A DNA stretch of 30,912 nt from DATGFK01 sp040007395. Lineage in GTDB: Bacteria; Chloroflexota; Anaerolineae; Aggregatilineales; UBA2796. Location: positions 1-30,912 of the forward strand of contig JBDTVG010000006.1 of NCBI GenBank assembly GCA_040007395.1. Direction: 5' to 3'. Below the pieces are notes generated by a model. It searched no databases, was not told the DNA's origin, and saw nothing but the letters and a program-made list of their open reading frames with translations. Both the position numbers and the translations under genes were made by a program. This document shows positions 17,305 through 25,281 of this stretch, piece after piece; position 1 is the stretch's first letter; each line of letters starts with the position of its first letter.

Positions 17305-18498
17305 TCAGGCGAGTTCCGGCGCAGCGGTCAACACCGCTTCGATAGCTTGTGCAACGGTTTCAAGTTGTTCCTGCGAAATGACCAGCGGCGGCAGCAATCG
17401 CAGCACTGTGAGTCCAGCAGGCAGCGCCAACACACCGCGATCTTGCAGCGCCCGCAGTACAGGCGTAACCTTGCTCCGCAGTTCGATGCCAACGATTAAG
17501 CCTAACCCGCGTACCTCACGCACCTTATTGGTTGGCAAATCAGCGAGACGCTCCAACAGCCAACCACCCAGTGCCGCCGCCCGCCCCGGTAAATCTTCGC
17601 TGACCAGTGCGTCAAGCGCTGCAATCGCTGCCGCGCACGCCAACGGATTACCACCGAAGGTTGTGCCGTGCGTCGAAGGGGCAATCGTGCCGACTTTCTC
17701 GCTGATTAGGCACGCGCCCATCGGGATGCCGCCCGCGATAGACTTGGCAACGGGCATGAGATCGGGGTGCAACCCGTAGTGCTGGTGTGCGAACATCTTG
17801 CCTGTACGTCCGAAGCCCGTTTGCACTTCATCTAAGATGAACATTGCGCCGCGTTCGTTGCACAGCGCTTGCAGCCCTTGCAAATACTCGGCGCTAGCGG
17901 GTCGGACTCCACCTTCACCCTGCACCACCTCGACAATGATTGCTGCTGTCTGATCACTGATCGCGGCTTCGGCAGCGCCGAGATCATTATACGCGATGTG
18001 CTTGTAGTTCGGCACTAGCGGCTCAAACGGTTCGCGATACTTCGGCTCCCATGTGGCGGAGAGAGCGCCCATTGTGCGCCCATGAAAGCCGCGCATCGTC
18101 GCGATAATCTCGGTGCGGCCTGTTGCGAGTTTGGCGAACTTGAGCGCCGCTTCGACGGCTTCCGCGCCGCTGTTGCATAAGTAAGCGCGGGGCATCCCAG
18201 CGAGTGTTGTCAGCTTTTCCAACAAGGCCGCCCGCTTGTCGTTGTAGAAAATCTCAGGACAACTGAGCAATATCCCCGCCTGCTCGCGGATCGCGGCGAC
18301 GACTGCCGGATGCGAGTGTCCGAGATTGGCGGCTCCTTGCCCACCTACACAGTCGATATAACTGTTGCCCGCATCGTCGTACAATACCGCGCCTTCACCA
18401 CGAACAATGGTTAAGGGGCGCTTGGGGTAAACCCCGCTAGTGTGAGCTTCTTCGATCTGCCGGGCGCTTTGTGTAATATCTGTCTGAGTGTCCGTCAT
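17305..18498 (-). CDS. lysJ: [LysW]-lysine/ornithine-type aminotransferase
   Basis: A class III PLP-dependent aminotransferase. In this context it should aminate the LysW-bound aminoadipate semialdehyde to LysW-lysine; the closest paralogue is acetylornithine aminotransferase (ArgD). The PLP lysine is K252 in MPVAKSIAGGIPMGA. FILDEVQTGFGRTGK carries the conserved Asp that contacts the pyridine nitrogen, and LCNSGAEAVEAALKFAK binds phosphate. At 397 aa the length is normal. Its ATG overlaps the lysZ stop by 4 bp (ATGA at 18495-18498), which points to translational coupling and supports lysJ over argD. Some organisms use one enzyme for both lysine and arginine synthesis, so a double role is possible. 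Confidence 0.92.
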   Translation of the reverse strand: MTDTQTDITQSARQIEEAHTSGVYPKRPLTIVRGEGAVLYDDAGNSYIDCVGGQGAANLGHSHPAVVAAIREQAGILLSCPEIFYNDKRAALLEKLTTLAGMPRAYLCNSGAEAVEAALKFAKLATGRTEIIATMRGFHGRTMGALSATWEPKYREPFEPLVPNYKHIAYNDLGAAEAAISDQTAAIIVEVVQGEGGVRPASAEYLQGLQALCNERGAMFILDEVQTGFGRTGKMFAHQHYGLHPDLMPVAKSIAGGIPMGACLISEKVGTIAPSTHGTTFGGNPLACAAAIAALDALVSEDLPGRAAALGGWLLERLADLPTNKVREVRGLGLIVGIELRSKVTPVLRALQDRGVLALPAGLTVLRLLPPLVISQEQLETVAQAIEAVLTAAPELA

Positions 18499-19307
18499 GA
18501 TAAAAATACCGTCCCTTCGCCGGATAATGCGGCACGGATAGGCGACTCACGCCGCGAGTCTGCTAAAATGATGCGCTGCACGCCACCTTCGATGGCCTCT
18601 TGCGCCGCCAAAATTTTCTTCTTCATACGTCCGCCTGCCATCTCAATCGCACGGCTGATCTCGCTGCGCGGCACATTGCGAACCAAACTGGCTTCGTCGG
18701 GGAAGTTCGCCAGCAGACCGGGGACATTGCTCAAGATGACTAAGTTTTCGGCCTTGAGCGTCCCAGCGATCATGGCAGCGGCGCGATCCCCGTCCACGTT
18801 GAGCCGTTCGCACTCTTGCCCAAGCGCCAATGGTGCGATCACGGGTGTATAGCCTGCATCAAGCAGCAGGTGCAACAGCGACCCATTGATCTGCTCGATC
18901 TTGCCCGTGTAGTCATCGCGCACAACGCGCTGCCGTCCGGTGGTCGGATCTATCGCCCGGACTGCATCTTTGCGCCGTGCGCCCATCAGCCGCCCATCAA
19001 CCCCACTCAGCCCAACCGCGTTCACGCCCAACGATTGCAGCAGCGTCACGATATTTTTATTGACCTGCCCGACCGCTGCCATTGTATAAACATCCAGCGT
19101 TTCGGGGTCGGTGTAGCGGCTGACATAGCCCGATGGCGATTGCAGAGTCCGCGCCGGAACGCCCAGCCGCGCCGCGAGTGTATCCGCTGCGGCACTGGTG
19201 CCATGCACCACCACGACCTGCTGTCCCTCCTGAACCAGCGTTCCGACATCGGCGCACACGGTGTTGAGGTCTACACCTGCGCCACCGCCTACTTTGATCA
19301 CGATCAT
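18495..19307 (-). CDS. lysZ: [LysW]-aminoadipate kinase
   Basis: An amino-acid kinase of the acetylglutamate kinase family that phosphorylates the aminoadipate group attached to LysW. ATG 19307 is chosen (270 aa) because AGGAGA stands 7 bp upstream; an in-frame extension to 19340 is less likely. MIVIKVGGGAG is the nucleotide-binding start. VHGTSAAAD replaces the usual HGGS pattern by HGTS. YTDPETLDVY, GLSGVDGRL, RDDYTGKIEQIN and LSNVPGLLANFPDEASLV follow Thermus LysZ closely, rather than arginine-pathway ArgB. The end GRMKKKILAAQEA...EGTVFLS is also typical. It is the first gene of the leftward lysine set and is divergent from tRNA-Glu. LysW, LysX and LysY must be encoded elsewhere. Confidence 0.93.
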   Translation of the reverse strand: MIVIKVGGGAGVDLNTVCADVGTLVQEGQQVVVVHGTSAAADTLAARLGVPARTLQSPSGYVSRYTDPETLDVYTMAAVGQVNKNIVTLLQSLGVNAVGLSGVDGRLMGARRKDAVRAIDPTTGRQRVVRDDYTGKIEQINGSLLHLLLDAGYTPVIAPLALGQECERLNVDGDRAAAMIAGTLKAENLVILSNVPGLLANFPDEASLVRNVPRSEISRAIEMAGGRMKKKILAAQEAIEGGVQRIILADSRRESPIRAALSGEGTVFLS

Positions 19308-19343
19308 CCTATCTTCTCCTAATGTTTCTTTATGGTGCATACC

Positions 19344-19372
19344 TTGACGTTCACAATTGATACTGCTACAAT
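19344..19372 (+). promoter_or_regulatory. Sigma-70-type promoter of tRNA-Glu
   Basis: TTGACG (19344-19349), a 17-bp spacer and TACAAT (19367-19372) form a near-consensus promoter. The start would be about 12 bp before the tRNA. Confidence 0.75.
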
Positions 19373-19391
19373 GACCGCGTTCGGGTCATCT

Positions 19392-19464
19392 GCCCCTATC
19401 GTCTAGAGGCCCAGGACGCGGCCCTCTCAAGGCCAAAACCGGGGTTCGAATCCCCGTAGGGGCA
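19392..19464 (+). tRNA. tRNA-Glu (anticodon CTC)
   Basis: The 7-bp acceptor stem GCCCCTA (19392-19398) / TAGGGGC (19457-19463) is perfect, with discriminator A19464. The D arm TCGTCTAGAGGCCCAGGAC is that of bacterial tRNA-Glu. The anticodon loop CTCTCAA gives anticodon CTC at 19426-19428, reading GAG. The T arm CGGGG-TTCGAAT-CCCCG is perfect. The CCA end is not encoded. The anticodon stem has a C-A mismatch at its first pair (27-43), while the other four pairs are sound. It lies directly downstream of a good promoter and is followed by several hairpins. Confidence 0.95.
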
Positions 19465-19500
19465 CAACTAATATTTTCGCAAAATCGCTGAGAACAAAAA

Positions 19501-19602
19501 GACCCTTCCAGATGGTTCTGGAAGGGTCCTCGCGTTTTCAGTCAGAAAGACGCGCAGGCATTACCCTCCGTACATCTGGTACGGGAGTTGGTAGCCTTTT
19601 TT
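19501..19602 (+). terminator. Tandem hairpins and U tract after tRNA-Glu
   Basis: Hairpin 1 is a perfect 12-bp stem, GACCCTTCCAGA (19501-19512) / TCTGGAAGGGTC (19517-19528), with a TGGT loop. A small CGCGT/ACGCG stem (19531-19554) follows. Hairpin 3 (19557-19596) has GGC/GCC, TACC/GGTA and CTCCGTAC/GTACGGGAG stacked with small bulges, followed directly by TTTTTT (19597-19602), a good intrinsic terminator. The whole may be the 3' part of the tRNA transcript or a small structured RNA. Confidence 0.7.
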
Positions 19603-19775
19603 AGATTTTTTCCCAGTTAAGCAAGTACTTGAATACATAGTTATTGGTTCGCTCACCGCGATAAATCTAGCGCGGATGAGATTGTGTCACCGAACTTTGG
19701 AAATGTCAATATCGGGATCATAAACGATGATCATTTACAGCGGTTTTCAGGTTGATTGAACCATTAGTACCAAGG

Positions 19776-19841
19776 CACCTCACCCCAACCCCTCTCCGAA
19801 TTCGGAGAGGGGAGTCTCGCCCCGCGAGACGGGGTGAGGTG
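19776..19841. repeat. Branched palindromic repeat (three-way junction)
   Basis: The outer stem CACCTCACCCC (19776-19786) / GGGGTGAGGTG (19831-19841) encloses a 24-bp perfect palindrome centred on GAATTC (19789-19812) and a hairpin GTCTCG/CGAGAC (19814-19830). The CCTCACCCC...CCCCTCTCC wording resembles short dispersed intergenic repeats in many environmental bacterial genomes. Only one copy is in this window. Confidence 0.75.
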
Positions 19842-20062
19842 TAGCGCTCATTTTACTTGAGAAACGCCGTAGCTTGGCTAAATCGCTCCGTTCCTCCGGG
19901 TCCTGAACAACTCTGTAATGTAAAACCACAACTGCCCAGCTTACAATAAGGGTATCTTATGAAATAATGAATAGGTAGGCTCCCGCGCCATCTGGATAGC
20001 CGCGTTGGAGGGCAAACTACGCTCACTCACTTACCCCTAATCAGTTTTGCGGAGAGCCAGTC

Positions 20063-23000
20063 ATGGTCGTTTATCGTCGTTTTCACAAGCTATCAATGCT
20101 ACTTCCTATGTTATCGCTTGTGCTATCTCTACTGACCGTCGCCACACCACAATCGGCGGTAAAAGCGGCTGAACACGCCAACCGAAATGCTATCCCCGCT
20201 GCATTGTATCCTGTGTTGGAGTCCACGTTGCACAAAGACAGTCGCGACACGGTGCTACCAACCATAACCGATCCGCTGGTACAGCAAACGGAGTTGACCC
20301 TTATCCAGCCTTATGTGTATGACGATTTTGGGTTTTCCGTTGCCATCAATGGAGATACGGCTGTTATAGGTTCACTGGCAAATGGAAAGGGATTTGCTTA
20401 CGTATTTGTGCGGACAAGCGGAACTTGGCAATTGCAAGCCAAGCTGACTCCCGATGCGGGGTATCCGTTTAACGATTTTGGTATTTCCGTTGCACTGGAA
20501 GGGGACACCGCCATTGTGGGTGCCCAATACGAAGCCAATTTTGGATCAGCCTATGTGTTTGCACGCAGCGGAAATACTTGGAGTCTACAACAAAAATTAA
20601 CCGCCAGCGATGCAGTCACTAATGGGAAATTCGGTATTTCTGTATCACTGAGTGGGGAAACCGCAGTTGTTGGTATGGCAGGTGATAACCAAACCCCTGA
20701 AGCAGCCTATGTATTTGTGCGGAGCAGCACAACGTGGACTCAGCAACAAAAGCTCACCGCGAGCGATGGGATTGCCAATGACTGGTCTGGACTAGGGGTA
20801 GCTGTGGCTGGCGATACGCTAGTCATGGGCGCACCAAGCGCCGACGCAGCATACATTTTTGGACGAAGCGGGACAATATGGACTCAGCAGCAAAAGCTAA
20901 CCGCCAGTGATGGTGTTGGTCGCCATTTGGGTGTATCAGTAGCGTTTGAAGGATCGACGCTTGTGGTCGGAGCACCTTATAAGAATAACGCCCCCGGGGT
21001 AGCCTATGTATTTGTGAACGACGGCATAACGTGGAGCCAACAGCAAAAACTTACCGCCAGCGATGGGGCAACCGGTGATTATTTTGGGATAGCCGTTGCA
21101 TTAGCTGGTGATACGGTTGTGGTTGGAGCAGAGAGCAGAAGTAATGGTATTGGAGCCGCTTATTTATTTGCGAGAAGCGGTACAACGTGGAGCCAACAGC
21201 AAGAACTCACCGCCAGCGATGGGGTAACCGGTGATTATTTTGGGTCAGCCGTTGCACTGAACGGAAATACTGTCATTGTGGGGGCGGCTAACAAATCGCT
21301 GGCAGGCCAAAATCTTGCGGGGGCAACCTACATTTTTACACCTTCCGGTAATTTGCCATTCATTACCAGTACAGATCGTGTCATATTTCTGACAGGTACG
21401 AACAGCTTTACGGTTACTGCCAGTGGCACACCCGCACCAACATTCAGCGCAAGCGGGCTGCCTGCTTGGGCTACATTCGATGGAACGACAGGCATATTAA
21501 GCGGCACGCCAACAACCACGACGGTATCGCCAATCGATATTACAATTACGGCAAGTAACGGATTATTGCCCGCCGCGACTCAGCATTTGATGCTTACTGT
21601 CATCCAAGCGCCGACCATTACCAGCGCTGATCATACGACCTTCCTGACCGGTCATGCCAATACCTTTAGCTTTACAACAATTGGTATACCTGCACCCTAT
21701 TTCCAATTATCGGGATCAGTACCAAGTTGGCTTCATTTGGATACCCCAACAGGCGTACTCAGTGGCACACCGCCAAATACCACTGGCTCACCGATCAGTT
21801 TCACGATTACCGCTGTAAATCGAGTTTTGCCTAATGCAACGCAAAACTTTACCCTAACTGTACAAAACCCAGTGGCTCCAACTATTACTAGCACAAACAA
21901 CACAAGCTTTCCCATTGGCAGTGCCGGAACGTTTACCGTGACAGCAACGGGCGATCCCACAATAACCTTTAGCGCAACCGGATTGCCTGCATGGGCAACC
22001 TTGAATCCAACGACAGGCGTACTCAGCGGCACACCGCCGACTAGCACGGGATCGCCGTTTGCGATTACGATCACGGCGACCAATGGGACGTTGCCCGACG
22101 CAACGCAGAGCTTCACGCTAACTGTCACGCAAGCGCCAGTGTTTACCAGCGCCAACATGACGACCTTCCACGTCGGCACTGCTGGCACGTTTACCGTCAC
22201 GGCAACGGGTAATCCCACACCGACGTTCAGCGCAACGGGAGTGCCTAGTTGGGCGACGTTCAATCCGACCACAGGTATACTGAGCGGGAAGCCGCTAAAC
22301 AGCGTTGGGTCGCCGTTCGCGGTCACGCTGACCGCTGCGAATGGCGTGCTGCCCAACACCACCCAAAACTTCACGCTAACCGTCGGCGCGGGGCCACTCG
22401 ATACCGTTGGCGTGTTCCGTCCCTCGACAGCAACGTTCTATCTCCGCAACGCCAACACCACGGGCGCTGCCAACATCATCACTGCCTTCGGCACTTCAAC
22501 CGATCTGCCAGTCACAGGCGACTGGAACGGCGATGGCATCGACACGGTAGGCTTTTATCGCAGCAGCACCGGGCAATTCTTCTTGCGCGACTCCAATAGC
22601 GCTGGCGCACCAACCGTCTACAGTTTTGTCCTCGGCGCACCGGGTGATCTGCCGATGGCGGGCGATTGGAACAGTGATGGTAAGGATGGAGTCGGCGTGT
22701 TCCGTCCATCGAATGGGCTGATCTATCTCAAGAACACCTTGACGACGGGTTTTGCCGACTTCCAGATGGTGCTCGGCGTGCCGGGCGATGGGCCTGTCGC
22801 GGGCGATTGGAATGGCGATGGCAAGGATAGTCCCGGTGTGTATCGTCCCTCGTTGACGAAATTCTTCCTAAGCGACCAAGTCTGCAATTGCAGTGTCTTT
22901 GCCGACTACAGCGCCGCGCTCGGTGTGACGGGTGATAGTCCGTTCGCGGGCGATTGGAACGGCGATGGCATCACCGGGATCGGCGTGTTCCGTCCCTCGA

Positions 23001-23146
23001 ACGGACTAATCTATCTCAAGAATATGCCGACCAGCGGCTTCGCTGATCTGAGCCTTGTCTACGGGATCGCCAACGATAAGCCCGTCGCGGGACATTGGGC
23101 AGTCACAGCACCAACACCGATTATCGCGCCAACCTTTGTTCCCTGA
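20063..23146 (+). CDS. Large secreted modular protein: FG-GAP propeller, Ig-like domains, VCBS-like repeats
   Basis: A signal peptide covers about residues 1-34 (MVVYRRFHKL..., hydrophobic core, AVKAAEHA). Residues about 78-430 carry seven FG-GAP-type repeats (FGISVALEGDTAIVGA...AYVFARSG..W..QQKLTASD), enough for a seven-bladed integrin-like propeller. Residues about 430-775 hold four putative-Ig (He_PIG) domains with the pattern FSATGLPAWATFNPTTG.LSGTP and ...NGTLPDATQ.FTLTV. Residues about 776-1016 hold five repeats with VGVFRPS...FYL and GDWNGDGxD, an Asp-rich loop likely to bind calcium. There is no LPXTG or other anchor, so it is probably released or surface-associated. The last module is richer in G+C than the propeller part. 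GGAGA stands 8 bp before ATG 20063. Adhesion or polysaccharide binding is plausible, but no enzyme domain is seen. Confidence 0.88.
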   Translation: MVVYRRFHKLSMLLPMLSLVLSLLTVATPQSAVKAAEHANRNAIPAALYPVLESTLHKDSRDTVLPTITDPLVQQTELTLIQPYVYDDFGFSVAINGDTAVIGSLANGKGFAYVFVRTSGTWQLQAKLTPDAGYPFNDFGISVALEGDTAIVGAQYEANFGSAYVFARSGNTWSLQQKLTASDAVTNGKFGISVSLSGETAVVGMAGDNQTPEAAYVFVRSSTTWTQQQKLTASDGIANDWSGLGVAVAGDTLVMGAPSADAAYIFGRSGTIWTQQQKLTASDGVGRHLGVSVAFEGSTLVVGAPYKNNAPGVAYVFVNDGITWSQQQKLTASDGATGDYFGIAVALAGDTVVVGAESRSNGIGAAYLFARSGTTWSQQQELTASDGVTGDYFGSAVALNGNTVIVGAANKSLAGQNLAGATYIFTPSGNLPFITSTDRVIFLTGTNSFTVTASGTPAPTFSASGLPAWATFDGTTGILSGTPTTTTVSPIDITITASNGLLPAATQHLMLTVIQAPTITSADHTTFLTGHANTFSFTTIGIPAPYFQLSGSVPSWLHLDTPTGVLSGTPPNTTGSPISFTITAVNRVLPNATQNFTLTVQNPVAPTITSTNNTSFPIGSAGTFTVTATGDPTITFSATGLPAWATLNPTTGVLSGTPPTSTGSPFAITITATNGTLPDATQSFTLTVTQAPVFTSANMTTFHVGTAGTFTVTATGNPTPTFSATGVPSWATFNPTTGILSGKPLNSVGSPFAVTLTAANGVLPNTTQNFTLTVGAGPLDTVGVFRPSTATFYLRNANTTGAANIITAFGTSTDLPVTGDWNGDGIDTVGFYRSSTGQFFLRDSNSAGAPTVYSFVLGAPGDLPMAGDWNSDGKDGVGVFRPSNGLIYLKNTLTTGFADFQMVLGVPGDGPVAGDWNGDGKDSPGVYRPSLTKFFLSDQVCNCSVFADYSAALGVTGDSPFAGDWNGDGITGIGVFRPSNGLIYLKNMPTSGFADLSLVYGIANDKPVAGHWAVTAPTPIIAPTFVP

Positions 23147-23170
23147 TATGTGTTAGATTGTTCACCCCCC

Positions 23171-23210
23171 CAGTACAGGCCGACTCATCTCGATGGGTCG
23201 GCCTGTACTG
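23171..23210. terminator. Strong hairpin after the large secreted protein
   Basis: An 18-bp stem (23171-23188 with 23193-23210, one G-T pair) is closed by a CTCG tetraloop, starting 24 bp after the stop codon. No T run follows, so it may work as an mRNA-stabilising 3' structure or in a terminator that does not depend on a U tract. Confidence 0.65.
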
Positions 23211-23316
23211 CTGTTGAGAGTCTACTTGTGAGGATCTCCCCCTGACTGGTACAATCAAGACACACGACCCGGTAAATCAATGGTGTCCGGCTCCTGTGTG
23301 TGGAGAAACTTTAATC

Positions 23317-23568
23317 ATGTTTGACTCGAATAATCCATCGAACTCATCGCGCAAAAGTTATAACGTCCTCAAAAAAAGCATTCGCGATATTATGTTTATC
23401 GAACTTGAGGGGACGCTCAACCCGAATTCCCCCGAAGAAATGATCATGGTCGAGAACCTTTTTGGGGAAATCTTAGAAGAGCAAAATGTCGTGTTGAGCC
23501 GCGTCGAAAAGAAGCGCTTGTTCGACGATCTGGTCAATGACATTGCTGGCGGCTTCAAAGATGAATAA
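23317..23568 (+). CDS. Small protein resembling the N-terminal domain of CpaF/TadA-type ATPases
   Basis: ATG 23317 (83 aa) is preferred over an upstream GTG/TTG because GGAGA lies 10 bp before it. The sequence is all-helical: YNVLKKSIRDIMFIELE, then EEMIMVENLFGEILEEQNV and LSRVEKKRLFDDLVNDIAGGF. The last part matches the helix in CpaF-type secretion ATPases that reads LSRxExxRLxxxIxxEhxGLGPLE. The protein stops exactly where the ATPase would continue, and no ATPase sequence follows. It is either an independent small protein with that fold or a relic of a longer gene. No pilus genes are nearby. The link to CpaF is by motif memory only. Confidence 0.6.
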   Translation: MFDSNNPSNSSRKSYNVLKKSIRDIMFIELEGTLNPNSPEEMIMVENLFGEILEEQNVVLSRVEKKRLFDDLVNDIAGGFKDE

Positions 23569-23651
23569 CACCCTGCTATTGATGCCGACGTAGCAGATTG
23601 TCCTACCCGATACACACATCCTAGTGCCACCCGGCAGAAAGATTCACGCGA

Positions 23652-24491
23652 TTGAATGCTAAACGGCTGCTGATTGCCCTAGCCCATCCCGATGACGAAT
23701 CGTTTTTCGCCGCGCCACTGATCGCGACTTCTGTCGCGCAAGGGGTAGAGGTTACGTTAATCTGCGCGACGAATGGCGATGTAGGCAGTACCGATGAGAA
23801 GCATCTCAAGGGCTATAGTTCGGTGGCAGAAATGCGCCTTGCCGAACTGGACTGTGCTGTCAATGTGTTGGGCTTCAAGGAAGTTGTGAAGTGGGGCTAC
23901 CGCGACAGTGGCATGATCGGTACGCCCGACAATGATAATCCGGCGAGTTTCTTCCAAGCGCCGCTGGATAAAGTTACTGAGTGCGTGATCGATGTGATCC
24001 ACCGGACTTGCCCGCAGGTGATCTACACCTTCGATCCCTATGGCGTGTATGGGCATCCCGACCATATCAAGATTCACAAGGCAACTGTCGCGGCCTTTCA
24101 GGCTGTGCAATCCGATCCGCAGCCGCCTCAGAAACTCTACTATGGTGGCAATCCCTACCCCAAGCGTCTAATGCGTACCTTTTTGATAGGGATGCGGGTA
24201 ATGGGCAAAGATCCGCGTAAGCAGGGTCGCAACGCTGATATGGATATGCAGGCGATGTATGACGCAATCTTGCCGATCCATACCCGGATCGACGCAAGCG
24301 CTCACGTTGAAACCGCGTGGCGTTCTATGGCGTGCCATGCCAGTCAGGGAGGGTCGGAACCGAAGAATGCTGTGGCGCGGCTCATGGCTCGCCAGATTAC
24401 AAGCACGGCTAACCTGACAAAGGTTTACCCAGCGCCAAAACCCGGCGATCCTATCGAGCGCGATATTTTTGCCGGGGTAAATCTCGCCTGA
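23652..24491 (+). CDS. PIG-L/LmbE-family N-acetylglucosaminyl deacetylase
   Basis: A zinc-dependent de-N-acetylase. The metal motif AHPDDE is at residues 11-16 (H12, D15) and the third ligand is H138 in YGHPDHIKIH. NGDVGS and WGYRDSGM are typical of the MshB/BshB/LmbE group. At 279 aa it fits MshB-like enzymes (about 290 aa) better than short BshB1. TTG 23652 is the only start: a stop codon lies upstream in frame, and there is no nearby ATG. Only a weak AGAAAG precedes it. The substrate could be a GlcNAc-inositol or GlcNAc-malate thiol precursor or another N-acetyl sugar; no mycothiol or bacillithiol partner genes are nearby to decide. Confidence 0.9.
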   Translation: MNAKRLLIALAHPDDESFFAAPLIATSVAQGVEVTLICATNGDVGSTDEKHLKGYSSVAEMRLAELDCAVNVLGFKEVVKWGYRDSGMIGTPDNDNPASFFQAPLDKVTECVIDVIHRTCPQVIYTFDPYGVYGHPDHIKIHKATVAAFQAVQSDPQPPQKLYYGGNPYPKRLMRTFLIGMRVMGKDPRKQGRNADMDMQAMYDAILPIHTRIDASAHVETAWRSMACHASQGGSEPKNAVARLMARQITSTANLTKVYPAPKPGDPIERDIFAGVNLA

Positions 24492-24521
24492 GTACATTCA
24501 AAATTTAAAACTTGGAACAGC

Positions 24522-25175
24522 GTGAAACGGTATTCAAAGTGGTTATTCAGTATATGTATCTTGATGCTGTTTTCGATTGTAGGTGCTCTATGGGTTGGGC
24601 ATCAACAGCCGAAAAAGCCTAATGTGCTGCATCTCGACTCTTGTACCTTACCCTGTTGGATAGGCATTATTCCGGAGAAATCGACGGTTGCCGAAGCAAA
24701 AAACAGTGTGAGGTTAGTCTATGGAGGCTCACCGCAATATCGCATTGCGGAGCATATTTCGTGGGTAGCTGTTTATGACAATAATTCAGGTGCCTTGGTC
24801 ATAACAGTTGTTTTTCTAGTCCCAAAACTTACTATTTCAAATGATGACATCGTTGAAGGCATAGAACTTCGAACCAATATGCTCATCGGCGATGCAATGA
24901 TTGCCTTACCTATCCCCGATGCGATTACTTTATGGGGGCAAGGTGGAGGAACATTTCCTGCCCTCTTATATACTAGGTCTGGAGTAATGATAACAGTCGA
25001 TACTCCAATCGTGGATTTAACAACTTGTAAGCGAATAACAACTGATGAGCATGTTCAGTCAATTGCTATATATCCTAATCGGTTAAAACAAATTTCAGAG
25101 GCAAAGTCTCAAAAGTGGATAACTACGGGGTATTGCTATAACTGGCCCTTCAGATTATCGGAAGCACTGGACTGA
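24522..25175 (+). CDS. Exported or membrane-anchored hypothetical protein
   Basis: Starts with GTG 24522 (GGA 7 bp upstream), 30 bp after the PIG-L gene. Residues 7-27 (WLFSICILMLFSIVGALWVGH) form a signal anchor or signal peptide. The mature part begins with SCTLPCWIGIIPEKSTVAEA. A motif of the type PCWxGIxPGxTxxEEA recurs in exported proteins I associate with Chloroflexota, function unknown. Two later Cys (TTCKRI and GYCYNW) could pair with the first two in disulfides. The rest is predicted beta-rich. No enzyme motif is seen. The gene is more A+T-rich than its left neighbour, like the TIR fusion gene downstream. Confidence 0.7.
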   Translation: MKRYSKWLFSICILMLFSIVGALWVGHQQPKKPNVLHLDSCTLPCWIGIIPEKSTVAEAKNSVRLVYGGSPQYRIAEHISWVAVYDNNSGALVITVVFLVPKLTISNDDIVEGIELRTNMLIGDAMIALPIPDAITLWGQGGGTFPALLYTRSGVMITVDTPIVDLTTCKRITTDEHVQSIAIYPNRLKQISEAKSQKWITTGYCYNWPFRLSEALD

Positions 25176-25211
25176 CACGGGTCGATCCGAAACCAAGCGA
25201 CCTATCGGGCG

Positions 25212-25220
25212 TGCTATACT
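25212..25220 (+). promoter_or_regulatory. Extended -10 promoter element ahead of the TIR fusion gene
   Basis: TGC-TATACT (25212-25220) fits an extended -10 (TGnTATAAT). No -35 is seen, as is usual for that class. The start would be near 25227, giving a leader of about 55 nt before ATG 25282. Confidence 0.4.
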
Positions 25221-25281
25221 TGCCGGGTACACATTACCTAATCACGGCTAAAAGCGTTATTGATGCTTTGGAGACATGGCG

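Larger units (their letters stand above)
19465..20062. other. 598-bp region without protein genes, with hairpins and a palindromic repeat
   Basis: It contains the hairpins at 19501-19602 and the branched repeat at 19776-19841, both listed separately. Between them (about 19603-19770) is AT-rich sequence with a CTCACCGCG / CGCGGATGAG imperfect stem near 19655-19685 but no open frame with a ribosome-binding site. From 19842 to 20062 a TACAAT (19942-19947) might be a -10 for the large secreted protein, without a convincing -35. Confidence 0.6.

Noticed and set aside
21733..22374. Open frame on the - strand (213 codons) with regular repeats
   Set aside because: The repeats mirror the Ig-like domains encoded on the + strand. 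The amino-acid pattern is low-complexity Val/Ala and has no ribosome-binding site.
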